DNA from: Betaproteobacteria bacterium
GTDB taxonomy: Bacteria; Pseudomonadota; Gammaproteobacteria; Burkholderiales; Burkholderiaceae
NCBI GenBank assembly: GCA_009927445.1
Contig: RFMZ01000201.1
Span: 55,053-119,052 of the forward strand
Length of the DNA: 64,000 bases
Reading direction: 5' to 3'
The position numbers and the translations under genes are program-made. A model generated the notes under the pieces. That model saw only the letters and a list, made by a program, of their open reading frames with translations, did not search any database and was not told the origin of the DNA. This document shows positions 8,376-16,719 of the stretch, one piece after another. Each line of letters begins with the position of its first letter. The first letter of the stretch is position 1.

Positions 8376-8395
8376 ACAAGTGATATTTCACTTGT
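8376..8395. promoter_or_regulatory. Perfect inverted repeat upstream of Bug gene
   Basis: ACAAGTGA and TCACTTGT are exact reverse complements, spaced by TATT. It lies 150 bases upstream of the Bug gene at 8548 and just upstream of the small minus-strand ORF. A second, looser dyad (TTTGCCA, six As, TGGTAAA; 8469-8488) lies closer to the Bug start. Either could be an operator, since no T-tract follows. The regulator is unknown. Confidence 0.4.
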
Positions 8396-8547
8396 ATGAA
8401 AAATTAGTAATCATTTGGTGCAAAACGCACAAAATTTGAACACTTTAGAAGTTTGCAAATCCCACCTTTTTGCCAAAAAAATGGTAAATTAAGATTTATT
8501 TGTGACAAAAATTATTAACCAATATTCTTTAAAACTGAAAGCACCCT

Positions 8548-9531
8548 ATGACAAGATCTTGTCGAGCCAGTAGACTATTCATCATTTTTTTTAGTCTGAT
8601 TACTGTCTTTTGTAACCTGGCTAACGCAGCAAACTTCCCAACCAGACCATTAGTCATGATTATCCCTTACGCTGCCGGTGGTTCAGCAGATGTTCTTGGA
8701 CGTGTAATTGCCGATGAAATGGGCAAAATCATTGCACAAACTGTTTTGCCAGAGCTCAAGCCTGGAGCAGGAGGAAATATTGGGGCTGAATATGTGGCCA
8801 AATTGGCCAAGCCAGATGGACATACATTTCTATTTGCATCTGTTAGCCTATCTACTAGCCCAAGCTTGGCAAAGCTCAATTTTGATCCGACTAAAGATTT
8901 AAAAGCCGTTGCAGGTGTGGCGTCTATTCCTAGTCTGATGCTGGTATCAAACGACTCACCCTTTAAAAATCTTGCCGAATTTGTGAGTGCTGTGAAAGCA
9001 AACCGCATTCAAGCAAGTTTTGGGTCGTCTGGCAATAACACCGGTAGTCATTTAGTCGGCGAACTGTTTAAATCAGCGAGTGGTATTGAAATGACACATA
9101 TCCCTTATAAGGGAAGTGGAGCAGTCTATCCCGATTTAATTGCTGGACGTATTACGGTCCTCACTGATGTGATGGGCTCATCCCTTCCACAAGCCAAAGG
9201 TGGCATGGTAAGGGCCCTAGCAATTACTTCTAGTAAGCGCTCGAAATTACTTCCAAATGTGCCAACTTTTGCTGAACAAGGCTACCCAGGATTTGAATTC
9301 GGGACTTGGTTCGGTTTTTTTGCGCCAGCAGCGGTGCCAGATGAAGCTTTAAAAGTAGTCGAGAATGCAATTTTGCAAGCTTTAAAATCTGACGCAGTAA
9401 AAGATCGGCTAGACGCAGTTGCCGCTACACCCCTGCCCGGTCCAGGATCTGAATTCGAAAAATGGTATTTAACCGACGTCCAGCGCTGGGCCAAGCTGGT
9501 TAAAGAGGGTAGGCTTCAAAAATCGGACTGA
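8548..9531 (+). CDS. Bug-family tripartite tricarboxylate transporter receptor (1 of 8)
   Basis: A 327-aa periplasmic binding protein of the Bug/TctC family. A Sec signal peptide (MTRSCRASRLF, hydrophobic core, cleavage after about ANA, residue 28) leads into FPTRPLVMIIPYAAGGSADVLGR. GAGGNIGAEYVAKLAKPDG and MTHIPYKGSGAVYPDL, also conserved in the family, follow. Such receptors deliver carboxylates to TctAB membrane proteins, but no tctA or tctB is in this window. It stands alone, convergent with the gamma-glutamyltransferase operon. The ligand is unknown. Confidence 0.92.
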   Translation: MTRSCRASRLFIIFFSLITVFCNLANAANFPTRPLVMIIPYAAGGSADVLGRVIADEMGKIIAQTVLPELKPGAGGNIGAEYVAKLAKPDGHTFLFASVSLSTSPSLAKLNFDPTKDLKAVAGVASIPSLMLVSNDSPFKNLAEFVSAVKANRIQASFGSSGNNTGSHLVGELFKSASGIEMTHIPYKGSGAVYPDLIAGRITVLTDVMGSSLPQAKGGMVRALAITSSKRSKLLPNVPTFAEQGYPGFEFGTWFGFFAPAAVPDEALKVVENAILQALKSDAVKDRLDAVAATPLPGPGSEFEKWYLTDVQRWAKLVKEGRLQKSD

Positions 9532-9594
9532 TCTTTCTGCTTGAATTTCAAATTCTTTTTTGAATGCTCAATCTACACCAATCGAATAAATAAC

Positions 9595-11244
9595 TTAATA
9601 AGCAGCAGCAAGCCCATCCCTGCGACTGTCGCTTGCTGCAACATACCCACCAGACAACTGGTCCGATAAGCGCCATATAAATTGACCTGATCCAAAGTCC
9701 ATATAGGGATCATCGATTTTCTTTAAAATATGGCCATATTCCTTTAAGCCATCAATGGTATTAGCACTTAAATTAAGTTCGACATCTAAGGTAAAGTCGT
9801 GATTAACTTTCCATCTTGGCGCGTCACAAGCCGCTTGTGGTTGTTGGCCATACTTGAGCATCCGTAATACTGTTTGAATATGGCCCTGCGGTTGCATGTC
9901 TCCACCCATCACCCCAAAACTCATTTGAGGAACCTGTATACCATTTTCTTCGCGCATCAAAAATGCTGGAATAATTGTGTGAAAAGGTCTTTTACCGCCA
10001 GCAACAACGTTCCTTGATTTGGGATCCATAGAAAATCCAAATCCACGATTTTGCAGACTAATGCCCCACTCAGGCACAACTACACCCGAGCCAAAACCCA
10101 TATAGTTGCTTTGGATAAATGAAACCATTCGACCCTGTGCATCTGCTACTGAGAGATAAACCGTCCCGCCTGATTCAGGCATTCCATGTGAAAAATGCGT
10201 AGATTTTTTCATATCAATTAGTTTTGCCCGAGCGGCTAAATAACTCGGATCAAGCATTTGTGCGGGCGTAACCGCCATCGAACGCGCATCTGCTACATAT
10301 TGATACACATCGGCAAAGGCTAACTTCATTGCTTCAATCTGCAAATGCTGACTAGCTATGCCATCAACAGGCAAACTTGCTAAATCAAAATGCTCTAAGA
10401 TACCCAAAGCAATTAAAGCTCCAATACCCTGACCATTGGGAGGGATTTCGTGCACTTGATAGGTTTTGCCATCTCTGCCAAGCACCTTTTGAGCAATCGT
10501 TCCAACCCATTCAGGTTGATAAGATTGTAGATCGGCCAGCGACATACTCCCGCCATGTTGGTTCGAGTAAGCCACAATTGCCGCTGCTATCTCACCTGTA
10601 TAGAAATCTTTTAAGCCACTTCTAACTAACTGGCGAAGGGTTTTTGCCGCGCCTGGAAAGTGGAATAGTTCTCCTGTCTTAGGCGCTCGCCCACTAGGCA
10701 TAAAGGTCTGTGCAAATCCAGGCTGGTCTTTTAAATCAACGACCCCTGCAGCCCATTTATGCGCCAAAATTGGTGGCAAAGCATAACCCTGTTCAGCAAT
10801 TTCAATGGCAGGTTGCAATAAGTCACCTAAAGGCTTTGAGCCAAATCGGTTTAATAAGGCGTCCCAACCAGCAATCGCCCCAGGAACAGTTACCACGTCC
10901 CAACCGCGCTTTGGACGATTAGCCACCCCATTTCCATCTAGTCCGTATTTCTTTTCATAATACTGTGGGCTCCACGCTTGTGGCGCAACTCCCGAAGAAT
11001 TTAATCCGTGTAATTCTTTTCCATCCCAAACAATTGCAAAGCAATCACTGCCCAAGCCGTTCGAAACGGGCTCAACCACCATCAAAGCGGCAGCAGCAGC
11101 AATAGCAGCATCGATGGCATTTCCGCCAGCGTGCAGCACTTTCAAACCAGCTTGAGCCGCATACGGGTGAGAAGTGGAAACAATATTCCGGCCCATGACC
11201 GGCATCCGAATAGTCGGATACGGATTACCCCAATCGAATTGCAT
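9595..11244 (-). CDS. Gamma-glutamyltransferase family hydrolase
   Basis: A 549-aa Ntn-hydrolase of the gamma-glutamyltransferase family, which self-cleaves and hydrolyses or transfers gamma-glutamyl or related acyl groups. HAGGNAIDAAIAAAAAL (38-54) and PGAIAGWDAL are family hallmarks. The likely nucleophile after autoprocessing is T361 in SGGTVYLSVAD. No signal peptide is visible (start MQFDWGNPYP), unlike periplasmic Ggt, so this is probably a cytosolic acylase-like member. It is the last gene of a minus-strand run Bug > UbiD-like > this gene, 58 bases after the decarboxylase stop. The context suggests that it unmasks an amide or gamma-glutamyl conjugate, but this is inference. Confidence 0.87.
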   Translation of the reverse strand: MQFDWGNPYPTIRMPVMGRNIVSTSHPYAAQAGLKVLHAGGNAIDAAIAAAAALMVVEPVSNGLGSDCFAIVWDGKELHGLNSSGVAPQAWSPQYYEKKYGLDGNGVANRPKRGWDVVTVPGAIAGWDALLNRFGSKPLGDLLQPAIEIAEQGYALPPILAHKWAAGVVDLKDQPGFAQTFMPSGRAPKTGELFHFPGAAKTLRQLVRSGLKDFYTGEIAAAIVAYSNQHGGSMSLADLQSYQPEWVGTIAQKVLGRDGKTYQVHEIPPNGQGIGALIALGILEHFDLASLPVDGIASQHLQIEAMKLAFADVYQYVADARSMAVTPAQMLDPSYLAARAKLIDMKKSTHFSHGMPESGGTVYLSVADAQGRMVSFIQSNYMGFGSGVVVPEWGISLQNRGFGFSMDPKSRNVVAGGKRPFHTIIPAFLMREENGIQVPQMSFGVMGGDMQPQGHIQTVLRMLKYGQQPQAACDAPRWKVNHDFTLDVELNLSANTIDGLKEYGHILKKIDDPYMDFGSGQFIWRLSDQLSGGYVAASDSRRDGLAAAY

Positions 11245-11302
11245 ATGCAGCTTTCCTTTATAAAGTTTGGTGTCTTAGATTACTAAACAAGCTGGCAGAT
11301 AT

Positions 11303-12907
11303 CTACCCTGGTTGCTTGGCAGCAAACTTGGAATTTTTCAAACACATTTTTCCCCGCGGGTCTTGCCACAAAATACCCTGTGCATGCAATTCACCAAAAG
11401 TTTTTGCAACTGTTACAAAACTATATTGAGAAAATTTCTCAGCGATCTCCGAATAGTAAACTGGACTGATCTCTATTAAAGCGATGATTTGATCTGCCAA
11501 CTCTTGGTCAGTATTTTTTTGTGTAACTAATTCGGGGTCGGCCTTACCGGCACAATAGTCAGCAATCTTTGCCCGATCAGCATAGGCATATGAAATACGT
11601 TCAAAACGCTCCTTAGGTATACCCTCACCAATCGTTGCGTCAATACCAACCTTTGCACCAGTTGGTACTTGCCCTGGCGTGATATACAAGCTCGGGTCTA
11701 ATGGCTTAGCCCGTGCCCCAGGAATAATCATCACGTCTTTATCGCCTTGAACGCGAGTGGCTATTGCCCATTCAACCTCAGTTGGATTGAATACATCAAT
11801 ATCATCATCGACCACTACAATATGCTTGAGGTCCATGACCGATAAAGCTGCAAGCAGTGCATTCTTCCCTTCACCAGCTTGTTTTTTAATCGAGATCACC
11901 GCATGCCAAAATGCTCGCCCACCCAAAGTAACATTAATATCCTTGACTTGAACGCCGGCCGTTTTTAAGGCACGTCGAATGGCTTGATAACGTGTTGGGG
12001 CTGCCAACCAGGTATTTTCCCAAGGCATATGCAAGAAATAAAACATGGGGTTTTTACGCATCATAATTGCTTTAATCCGAACATTGGGGTTCCAATGTAG
12101 ACCACCCATGAGGCCAGTAAACTCACCAAAACGCCCCTCAGGTTGCGTCCAGCCAACCGGTAATATCTCTGCCTCCAAAACAATTTCACTATCCGCAATA
12201 TAGGGCATATCAATCGTCTTACACTGACCCAAAGCCACCGAGCATCCACGAATACCACCGGCAATTCCCATCTCATCAACACCAATTGGCGCTCTAAAAC
12301 CAGCTCCTAAAACTTCCATCGGATGCGTTCCAATCGAAATCGAGATGGGACAAGGACGACCTGCTTCAAATGCTCTTTGAGCAAACATCCGCATATTATT
12401 CGGAGTAACGATATCAATGCCAGTGAGATTTTTCTCTTTGACGATAAAGCGGTATACGCCAGTATTTATCCCATACTCAGGGTCACGTGCAATGACTACT
12501 CCAGCAGTAATCATCGGGCCGCCATCGTAAATCGAACTCATGGGGATTGGCAATTTAAATAAATCGACCTCATCTCCTTGCCAAATAATTTCTTCAGTAC
12601 TAGAAGTGCTCACGCGCGTTGCAGCAATCGGATGATCAATCCCATACTGAAGCTTATCTTCAATTTCTCTGAACGTCTCACAGCCAACGGACATCACAGC
12701 ACGTTTTTGAGTTCTAACAATACCCGATAAGACGGGCATATCATAACCAATCACTCGGTGAAATAAAATTGCTTTATCGGATTGATCGACTAAGGTTGCG
12801 ATGTGTCGAATATCTACTGCTTGATGTAAATCAATCAGTTCACCAGTCTGCCTTAATCTTTCAACAAAGCCTCTTAAGTCCTCTTTAAAGGGAGTTAGTT
12901 GTGTCAT
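11303..12907 (-). CDS. UbiD-family prenyl-FMN-dependent decarboxylase
   Basis: A 534-aa (de)carboxylase that uses prenyl-FMN on aromatic or unsaturated acids. The catalytic pair is seen in PEGRFGEFTG (about 256-265): the two Glu five residues apart match E277/E282 of the fungal ferulate decarboxylase, and the Arg in NTGVYRF corresponds to R173. DEMGIAGGIRGCSVALGQC and DSEIVLEAEI are also family-typical. ATG 12907 was chosen over TTG 12931 because an AGAAAGATAAAG site precedes it. It sits between a Bug receptor and a GGT-like hydrolase, not among ubiquinone genes, so a catabolic role is likelier than ubiquinone synthesis. The cofactor would come from UbiX at 5797-6399. Confidence 0.9.
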   Translation of the reverse strand: MTQLTPFKEDLRGFVERLRQTGELIDLHQAVDIRHIATLVDQSDKAILFHRVIGYDMPVLSGIVRTQKRAVMSVGCETFREIEDKLQYGIDHPIAATRVSTSSTEEIIWQGDEVDLFKLPIPMSSIYDGGPMITAGVVIARDPEYGINTGVYRFIVKEKNLTGIDIVTPNNMRMFAQRAFEAGRPCPISISIGTHPMEVLGAGFRAPIGVDEMGIAGGIRGCSVALGQCKTIDMPYIADSEIVLEAEILPVGWTQPEGRFGEFTGLMGGLHWNPNVRIKAIMMRKNPMFYFLHMPWENTWLAAPTRYQAIRRALKTAGVQVKDINVTLGGRAFWHAVISIKKQAGEGKNALLAALSVMDLKHIVVVDDDIDVFNPTEVEWAIATRVQGDKDVMIIPGARAKPLDPSLYITPGQVPTGAKVGIDATIGEGIPKERFERISYAYADRAKIADYCAGKADPELVTQKNTDQELADQIIALIEISPVYYSEIAEKFSQYSFVTVAKTFGELHAQGILWQDPRGKMCLKNSKFAAKQPG

Positions 12908-12927
12908 CTTTATCTTTCTACGAATAT

Positions 12928-13917
12928 TCAATCAAGTTTAGCACCAGTTTCTTTGATGATTTTTTCCCAGCGCACACTTTCTGATTTTGTGAAGTCGGTT
13001 AGTTGTTGTGCGTTCAATTGTAAAACTTCCCCACCTTGTGCTTTTACTTTCTCAATATAATCTTGGCTTTTCAAAATCAGGCCAAGTTCTTTACTTAAAT
13101 ACTCCACGATCGGACGCGACACACCCGCTGGTGCAACCACCGCAAACCAAGATTCCATTTCATAACCTTTAACACCAGCCTCCATCATGCTTGGTACATC
13201 AGACAAAATCGGAATCCGTTTCGCACTGGTCACGGCTAAAGGTCTTAATTTGCCAGACTTAATAAATTCAATCACGGACTCAACTGAACCAAACATTAAA
13301 TTAACCTGGCCACCTAAGGTATCAGTTACAGCTGGACCCGTACCTTTATAAGGGATATGCGTCATAGTCACGCCAGTCAAGTGCTTAAACTCTTCGGCTG
13401 CTAAATGTGCGCCACCTCCAGAACCGGCAGACGCAAAATTTAGTTGGCCGGGTTTATTTTTAGCCAAGACAATCAAATCCTGTACCGACTTGACTGGCAA
13501 AGATGGATGGGTAACTAAAATCAAAGGAAATCTTGCCAGACCAGATACCGAGACAAAATCACGGGTAATTTGAAAAGTTAGCTTGGGATACAGGGATGCA
13601 TTAGCAACTAGGGCAGATGGTAAAAGCATGAGGGTGTAGCCATCAGCTGGTGATTGGGCAACTAACTCAGCACCAATGACACCGCCTGCGCCACCCCGAT
13701 TTTCTACGAAGACTGTTTGCCGAATCGAATTAGACAGTGCGACAGCCATCAATCGACCGATGCCATCAGCTGGCCCGCCGGGTGGAAAAGGAATTAATAA
13801 TTTAACGGGTTTATTGGGATAACTGGCAGGCTGGGCATACAACCCTAGTGACATCATCCCCAACAAAGTGAAAATCACCCCATACATCACACGATAAAGC
13901 CAACTATTTTTTTTCAT
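12928..13917 (-). CDS. Bug-family periplasmic receptor (2 of 8), UbiD operon
   Basis: A 329-aa Bug receptor. The signal peptide (KKNSWLYRVMYG, hydrophobic core, cleavage after LYAQ) is followed by YPNKPVKLLIPFPPGGPADGIGR. FVENRGGAGGVIGAELVAQ, SPADGYTLM and MTHIPYKGTGPAVTD follow in the usual order. The stop lies 20 bases before the UbiD-like ATG, so it is the first gene of that operon and probably imports the acid that the decarboxylase acts on. That pairing is inferred from gene order. Confidence 0.92.
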   Translation of the reverse strand: MKKNSWLYRVMYGVIFTLLGMMSLGLYAQPASYPNKPVKLLIPFPPGGPADGIGRLMAVALSNSIRQTVFVENRGGAGGVIGAELVAQSPADGYTLMLLPSALVANASLYPKLTFQITRDFVSVSGLARFPLILVTHPSLPVKSVQDLIVLAKNKPGQLNFASAGSGGGAHLAAEEFKHLTGVTMTHIPYKGTGPAVTDTLGGQVNLMFGSVESVIEFIKSGKLRPLAVTSAKRIPILSDVPSMMEAGVKGYEMESWFAVVAPAGVSRPIVEYLSKELGLILKSQDYIEKVKAQGGEVLQLNAQQLTDFTKSESVRWEKIIKETGAKLD

Positions 13918-14143
13918 TTAAATACATTTCCCAAAAAGATAAAGTTCAACTTAAGGTCTAAAAAACTCTTTACAGATAATCTTTACAAATAAAAATGGCC
14001 TGACAAAATCTTTTGCAACTAGTACTTAAATTTACCAACATCGAAACTGTATTTTAGCTAATCCGCACCTCTTTGGACACTCTAGTGCATGCTTGCACCA
14101 AGCACTGATAGCAAAGTCGCCCCAAGTTATCGATTGCCCTTAC

Positions 14144-14608
14144 TCACAGAAAATTTAACGGTAATGCCGTCGTGTATTTAATCTGCTCCATCGCAAAACT
14201 GGAATTAATATCAAAGATATCTGCTGTCTTAATTAACTTTTTATAAACAGCATCATAACCTGCAATATCCGGGACGACAACGCGTAAAAGATAGTCCATA
14301 TCCCCACTCATGCGATAAAACTCGACTACCTCGGGTAGTTTCATCACCGCCGCCTGAAATTTTTCAAACCATGCTTGGTTATGGCCACTAGTTTTAATCG
14401 CCACAAAAACTGTCACGCCAACATTTAGTTTATGGGCGTCTAATAAGACTACCCGCTTGCGAATATAGCCTTCATCTTCAAGTCGTACAATCCTGCGCCA
14501 ACATGGCGTAACAGACAAACCAACTTTTTCTGCAACTGAGCTAACTGGCAAAGTACCATCCTGTTGCAGAATCGACAATATTTGCAAATCTATTTTATCT
14601 ATTTTCAT
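14144..14608 (-). CDS. Lrp/AsnC family transcriptional regulator
   Basis: A 154-aa regulator. The N-terminal HTH (KIDLQILSILQQDG, VAEKVGLSVTPCWRRI, LEDEGYIRKR) is followed by a RAM ligand domain (VFVAIKTSGHN; VVEFYRMSGDMDYLLRVV). The frame stays open upstream to 14692, but that extension is very AT-rich, hydrophobic and overlaps a large inverted repeat, so ATG 14608 (MKIDKIDLQ) is the start. It is divergent from the operon at 14788-18836. Lrp-type regulators often control the adjacent divergent genes in response to an amino acid; the PLP enzyme at the end of that operon fits this. Confidence 0.9.
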   Translation of the reverse strand: MKIDKIDLQILSILQQDGTLPVSSVAEKVGLSVTPCWRRIVRLEDEGYIRKRVVLLDAHKLNVGVTVFVAIKTSGHNQAWFEKFQAAVMKLPEVVEFYRMSGDMDYLLRVVVPDIAGYDAVYKKLIKTADIFDINSSFAMEQIKYTTALPLNFL

Positions 14609-14641
14609 AATAGTAGAAATATATCCTAAAAAACTACTAAA

Positions 14642-14676
14642 AATTGATAAAAATAGCAATTTTATTTTTATCAATT
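14642..14676. promoter_or_regulatory. 35-base dyad between Lrp gene and divergent operon
   Basis: A perfect 14-base inverted repeat: AATTGATAAAAATA at 14642-14655 and its exact reverse complement at 14663-14676, spaced by GCAATTT. It lies 34 bases upstream of the Lrp start and 112 upstream of the quinone reductase-like gene. AT-rich imperfect dyads are typical Lrp/AsnC sites, so this is the best operator candidate in the window. There is no T-run, and its position argues against a terminator. Confidence 0.6.
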
Positions 14677-14787
14677 GGATTATGATAAGCAAAGCTCAAG
14701 CAAGTAGACCTAAAGCTATAATTTAACTGCACTAAAAAAATCGCTTAATATTTCAATTCAAATTTAATCCCCGGAGAAATAAAACTT

Positions 14788-15792
14788 ATGAAAGCTTTGG
14801 TACTTAGCCAGCATGGTGGTCTTGAAAATCTACAATGCGTTACCGATTACCCAATGCCCACCCTACAAGATGGCCATGTCATTATTCGCGTCGGCGCGTC
14901 CTCGTTTAATTATCATGACGTCTTTACCGTCAAAGGTATGCCTGGTATTAAGGTTCCCCTGCCTGTGGTAATAGGTCTTGACTTCGCTGGTACGATCACA
15001 GAAATCGGCGGCCAAGTTACTGGCTGGCAAGTGGGTGACCGAGTCCTGGTAAATCCTTTAAATAAAACCAAGGGCTTAATGGGTGAAATGCTTGACGGTG
15101 GAATGGCCGAGTATTGTCTTGTCTCGGCAGAACAGCTGATTAAAATGCCTGACGCCGTTTCTTTTGAACAGGCCGCCTCATTACCAGTGGCCTATGGTAC
15201 TGCGCATCGTATGTTAATTACGCACAATACCGTTAAAAAAGGTGACCGAGTACTCATACTCGGAGCCTCCGGTGGAGTGGGTACTGGCTGCGTTATCCTG
15301 GCTAAAAAATTAGGTGCCGAAGTGATCGCCTGTGCAAGCAGCGCAGAAAAATTAGCTCGACTCAAAGAAATTGGTGCCGATGAAGTCATCAACTATAAAG
15401 ATGTTGATTTTTCTAAATGGGCTATTGAAAAATATGGCAAACCACAACGCCGCAATTATGAGGGTGGTGTGGACGTAGTGATTAACTTTACCGGAGGAGA
15501 CACTTGGGTCCCATCTCTACGCTGTTTAAAACGCGGCGGGAAATTATTAGTCTGCGGCGCTACAGCTGGGCACGATCCTAAAGAAGACTTACGGTATGTC
15601 TGGAGCTTTGAGTTACAAATCATCGGCTCAAATAGTTTTTATATGGACAACCTCACAGCGCTCATGGACATGATTTCAAAAGGTGAAATCACCCCAATGA
15701 TTGATAAAATTCTCCCTCTAGAACAAGCTAGCGAAGGTTTACGATTAATCCAAGATAGAGAAGTGCTTGGTAAAGTTATTATTACCCCCTAA
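14788..15792 (+). CDS. Quinone reductase-like medium-chain dehydrogenase/reductase
   Basis: A 334-aa NAD(P)H-dependent MDR protein of the quinone oxidoreductase type. It has the GroES-like start (MKALVLSQHGGLENLQ), GLDFAGTITEIG and a Rossmann motif GASGGVGTG. The catalytic-zinc and structural-zinc cysteine clusters are missing, as in zinc-free quinone reductases. A strong GGAGAAA site precedes the ATG. It is the first gene of a five-frame operon divergent from the Lrp regulator. It could be an enoyl reductase or quinone reductase; the substrate is unknown. Confidence 0.88.
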   Translation: MKALVLSQHGGLENLQCVTDYPMPTLQDGHVIIRVGASSFNYHDVFTVKGMPGIKVPLPVVIGLDFAGTITEIGGQVTGWQVGDRVLVNPLNKTKGLMGEMLDGGMAEYCLVSAEQLIKMPDAVSFEQAASLPVAYGTAHRMLITHNTVKKGDRVLILGASGGVGTGCVILAKKLGAEVIACASSAEKLARLKEIGADEVINYKDVDFSKWAIEKYGKPQRRNYEGGVDVVINFTGGDTWVPSLRCLKRGGKLLVCGATAGHDPKEDLRYVWSFELQIIGSNSFYMDNLTALMDMISKGEITPMIDKILPLEQASEGLRLIQDREVLGKVIITP

Positions 15793-15810
15793 CATTAAAA
15801 GGTATTCGAT

Positions 15811-16242
15811 ATGTCTACTCCAATGATTACAGCGCTAGAAGTTGAAGAAAAATTAAAACGTGGACCATTTCATCAGTGGCTTGGATTGAAAGTGCTCAGC
15901 GTCACTGAAGGTGCAATAGAAATTGAAGCCACCTGGCGCGAGGAATGGGTTGTAAACCCTGATCGTAAATATACCCATGGCGGAATCTTAGCAGCTTTAG
16001 TCGACCTCACCGCAGATTGGGCTTTAGTCTCTAAAACCGGTCGGGGAGTACCTACTATCGACTTGCGAGTTGACTATCACCGGGCAGCTATGCCAGGAAA
16101 CTTAATTGCTAAAGGTAAAGTGATTAAGTTTGGCAGCCAAATTAGCGTGGCTGAAGCGATGGTCTACGATCAAGACGGCGCATTATGCGCTAGCGGTAGA
16201 GGCGTGTACTCAACTGCACCGCCACCCCCACCTAAAGCTTAA
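15811..16242 (+). CDS. PaaI-type hotdog thioesterase
   Basis: A 143-aa hotdog-fold protein. YTHGGILAALVDLTADWAL (about 54-72) is the PaaI/YbgC-type active-site helix with HGG and Asp. TIDLRVDYHRAA is the following strand. It should hydrolyse acyl-CoA thioesters. It begins 18 bases after the reductase with an AAAAGG site, and it lies 3 bases before the acyl-CoA ligase-like frame, so it is part of the same operon. A second, unrelated-looking PaaI protein is at 18855-19277. Confidence 0.88.
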   Translation: MSTPMITALEVEEKLKRGPFHQWLGLKVLSVTEGAIEIEATWREEWVVNPDRKYTHGGILAALVDLTADWALVSKTGRGVPTIDLRVDYHRAAMPGNLIAKGKVIKFGSQISVAEAMVYDQDGALCASGRGVYSTAPPPPPKA

Positions 16243-16245
16243 AGT

Positions 16246-16719
16246 GTGTCCTTGGATCCTACAAATTTAGGAGATTTATTTAGGCGCGACTTCGATTTCA
16301 ATCAAGTCGCCCTCATCGATCTAGGGGGCGAATCGTCTCCGAGAGAGTTTACTTTTGCCCAACTCGACGCCATGGCTAATGCAGTTGCTCGAGGCCTTGA
16401 TCAATTAGCCCTATTACCCGGTACACGGATTGGAATTCTGTCAGCCAATCGGGCGGAATTCATTGCCAGTTATTTGGGAATTATGAGAGCTGGACTCGTT
16501 GCGGTACCAGTTAATTATAAATTCCCTCAGAAAATGATTGATTTTGTGCTAGCAGACTCAGGCGCTCAATTGGTTTTTTGTGATGCTTTACGCGCCCCTC
16601 AGATTCCTTCAACCCTGCCAAAAATTGTTTTTAATCAAAGTAATTCCGAAGGATTTGATCACTTTATCAATCAGGAGCTTATTGCTCGGTTATTCCTAAA
16701 CCTCATCAAATCGCTATGA
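16246..16719 (+). CDS. Acyl-CoA ligase-like AMP-binding protein, N-terminal part (frameshifted)
   Basis: A 157-aa N-terminal fragment of an ANL-superfamily acyl-CoA synthetase, starting at GTG 16246. FTFAQLDAMANAVARGL, GTRIGILSANRAEFIASYLGIMRAGLVAVPVNYKFP are the usual N-domain strands. The frame then reads out of register after about 16657 and stops at 16719. The matching continuation GAYCSVIPKPHQIA lies in the -1 frame and joins directly to the next frame. This points to a one-base loss between about 16657 and 16700. Sequencing error, a real null mutation, or a coupled two-piece protein are all possible, because the stop and the next ATG overlap as ATGA. Confidence 0.8.
   Translation: MSLDPTNLGDLFRRDFDFNQVALIDLGGESSPREFTFAQLDAMANAVARGLDQLALLPGTRIGILSANRAEFIASYLGIMRAGLVAVPVNYKFPQKMIDFVLADSGAQLVFCDALRAPQIPSTLPKIVFNQSNSEGFDHFINQELIARLFLNLIKSL

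Larger units (their letters stand above)
7946..8547. other. 600-base intergenic region with a small ORF and two palindromes
   Basis: No gene longer than 60 codons is present. On the minus strand it holds one plausible 51-codon gene (8184-8339), annotated separately. Two short inverted repeats lie between that ORF and the Bug gene at 8548. The part from 7946 to 8183 shows no open frame, repeat or hairpin that I could support. Confidence 0.6.

Noticed and set aside
14609..14692. 28-residue N-terminal extension of the Lrp/AsnC regulator
   Set aside because: It is hydrophobic, very AT-rich and overlaps the 14-bp inverted repeat; MKIDKIDLQ at 14608 is the normal family start.
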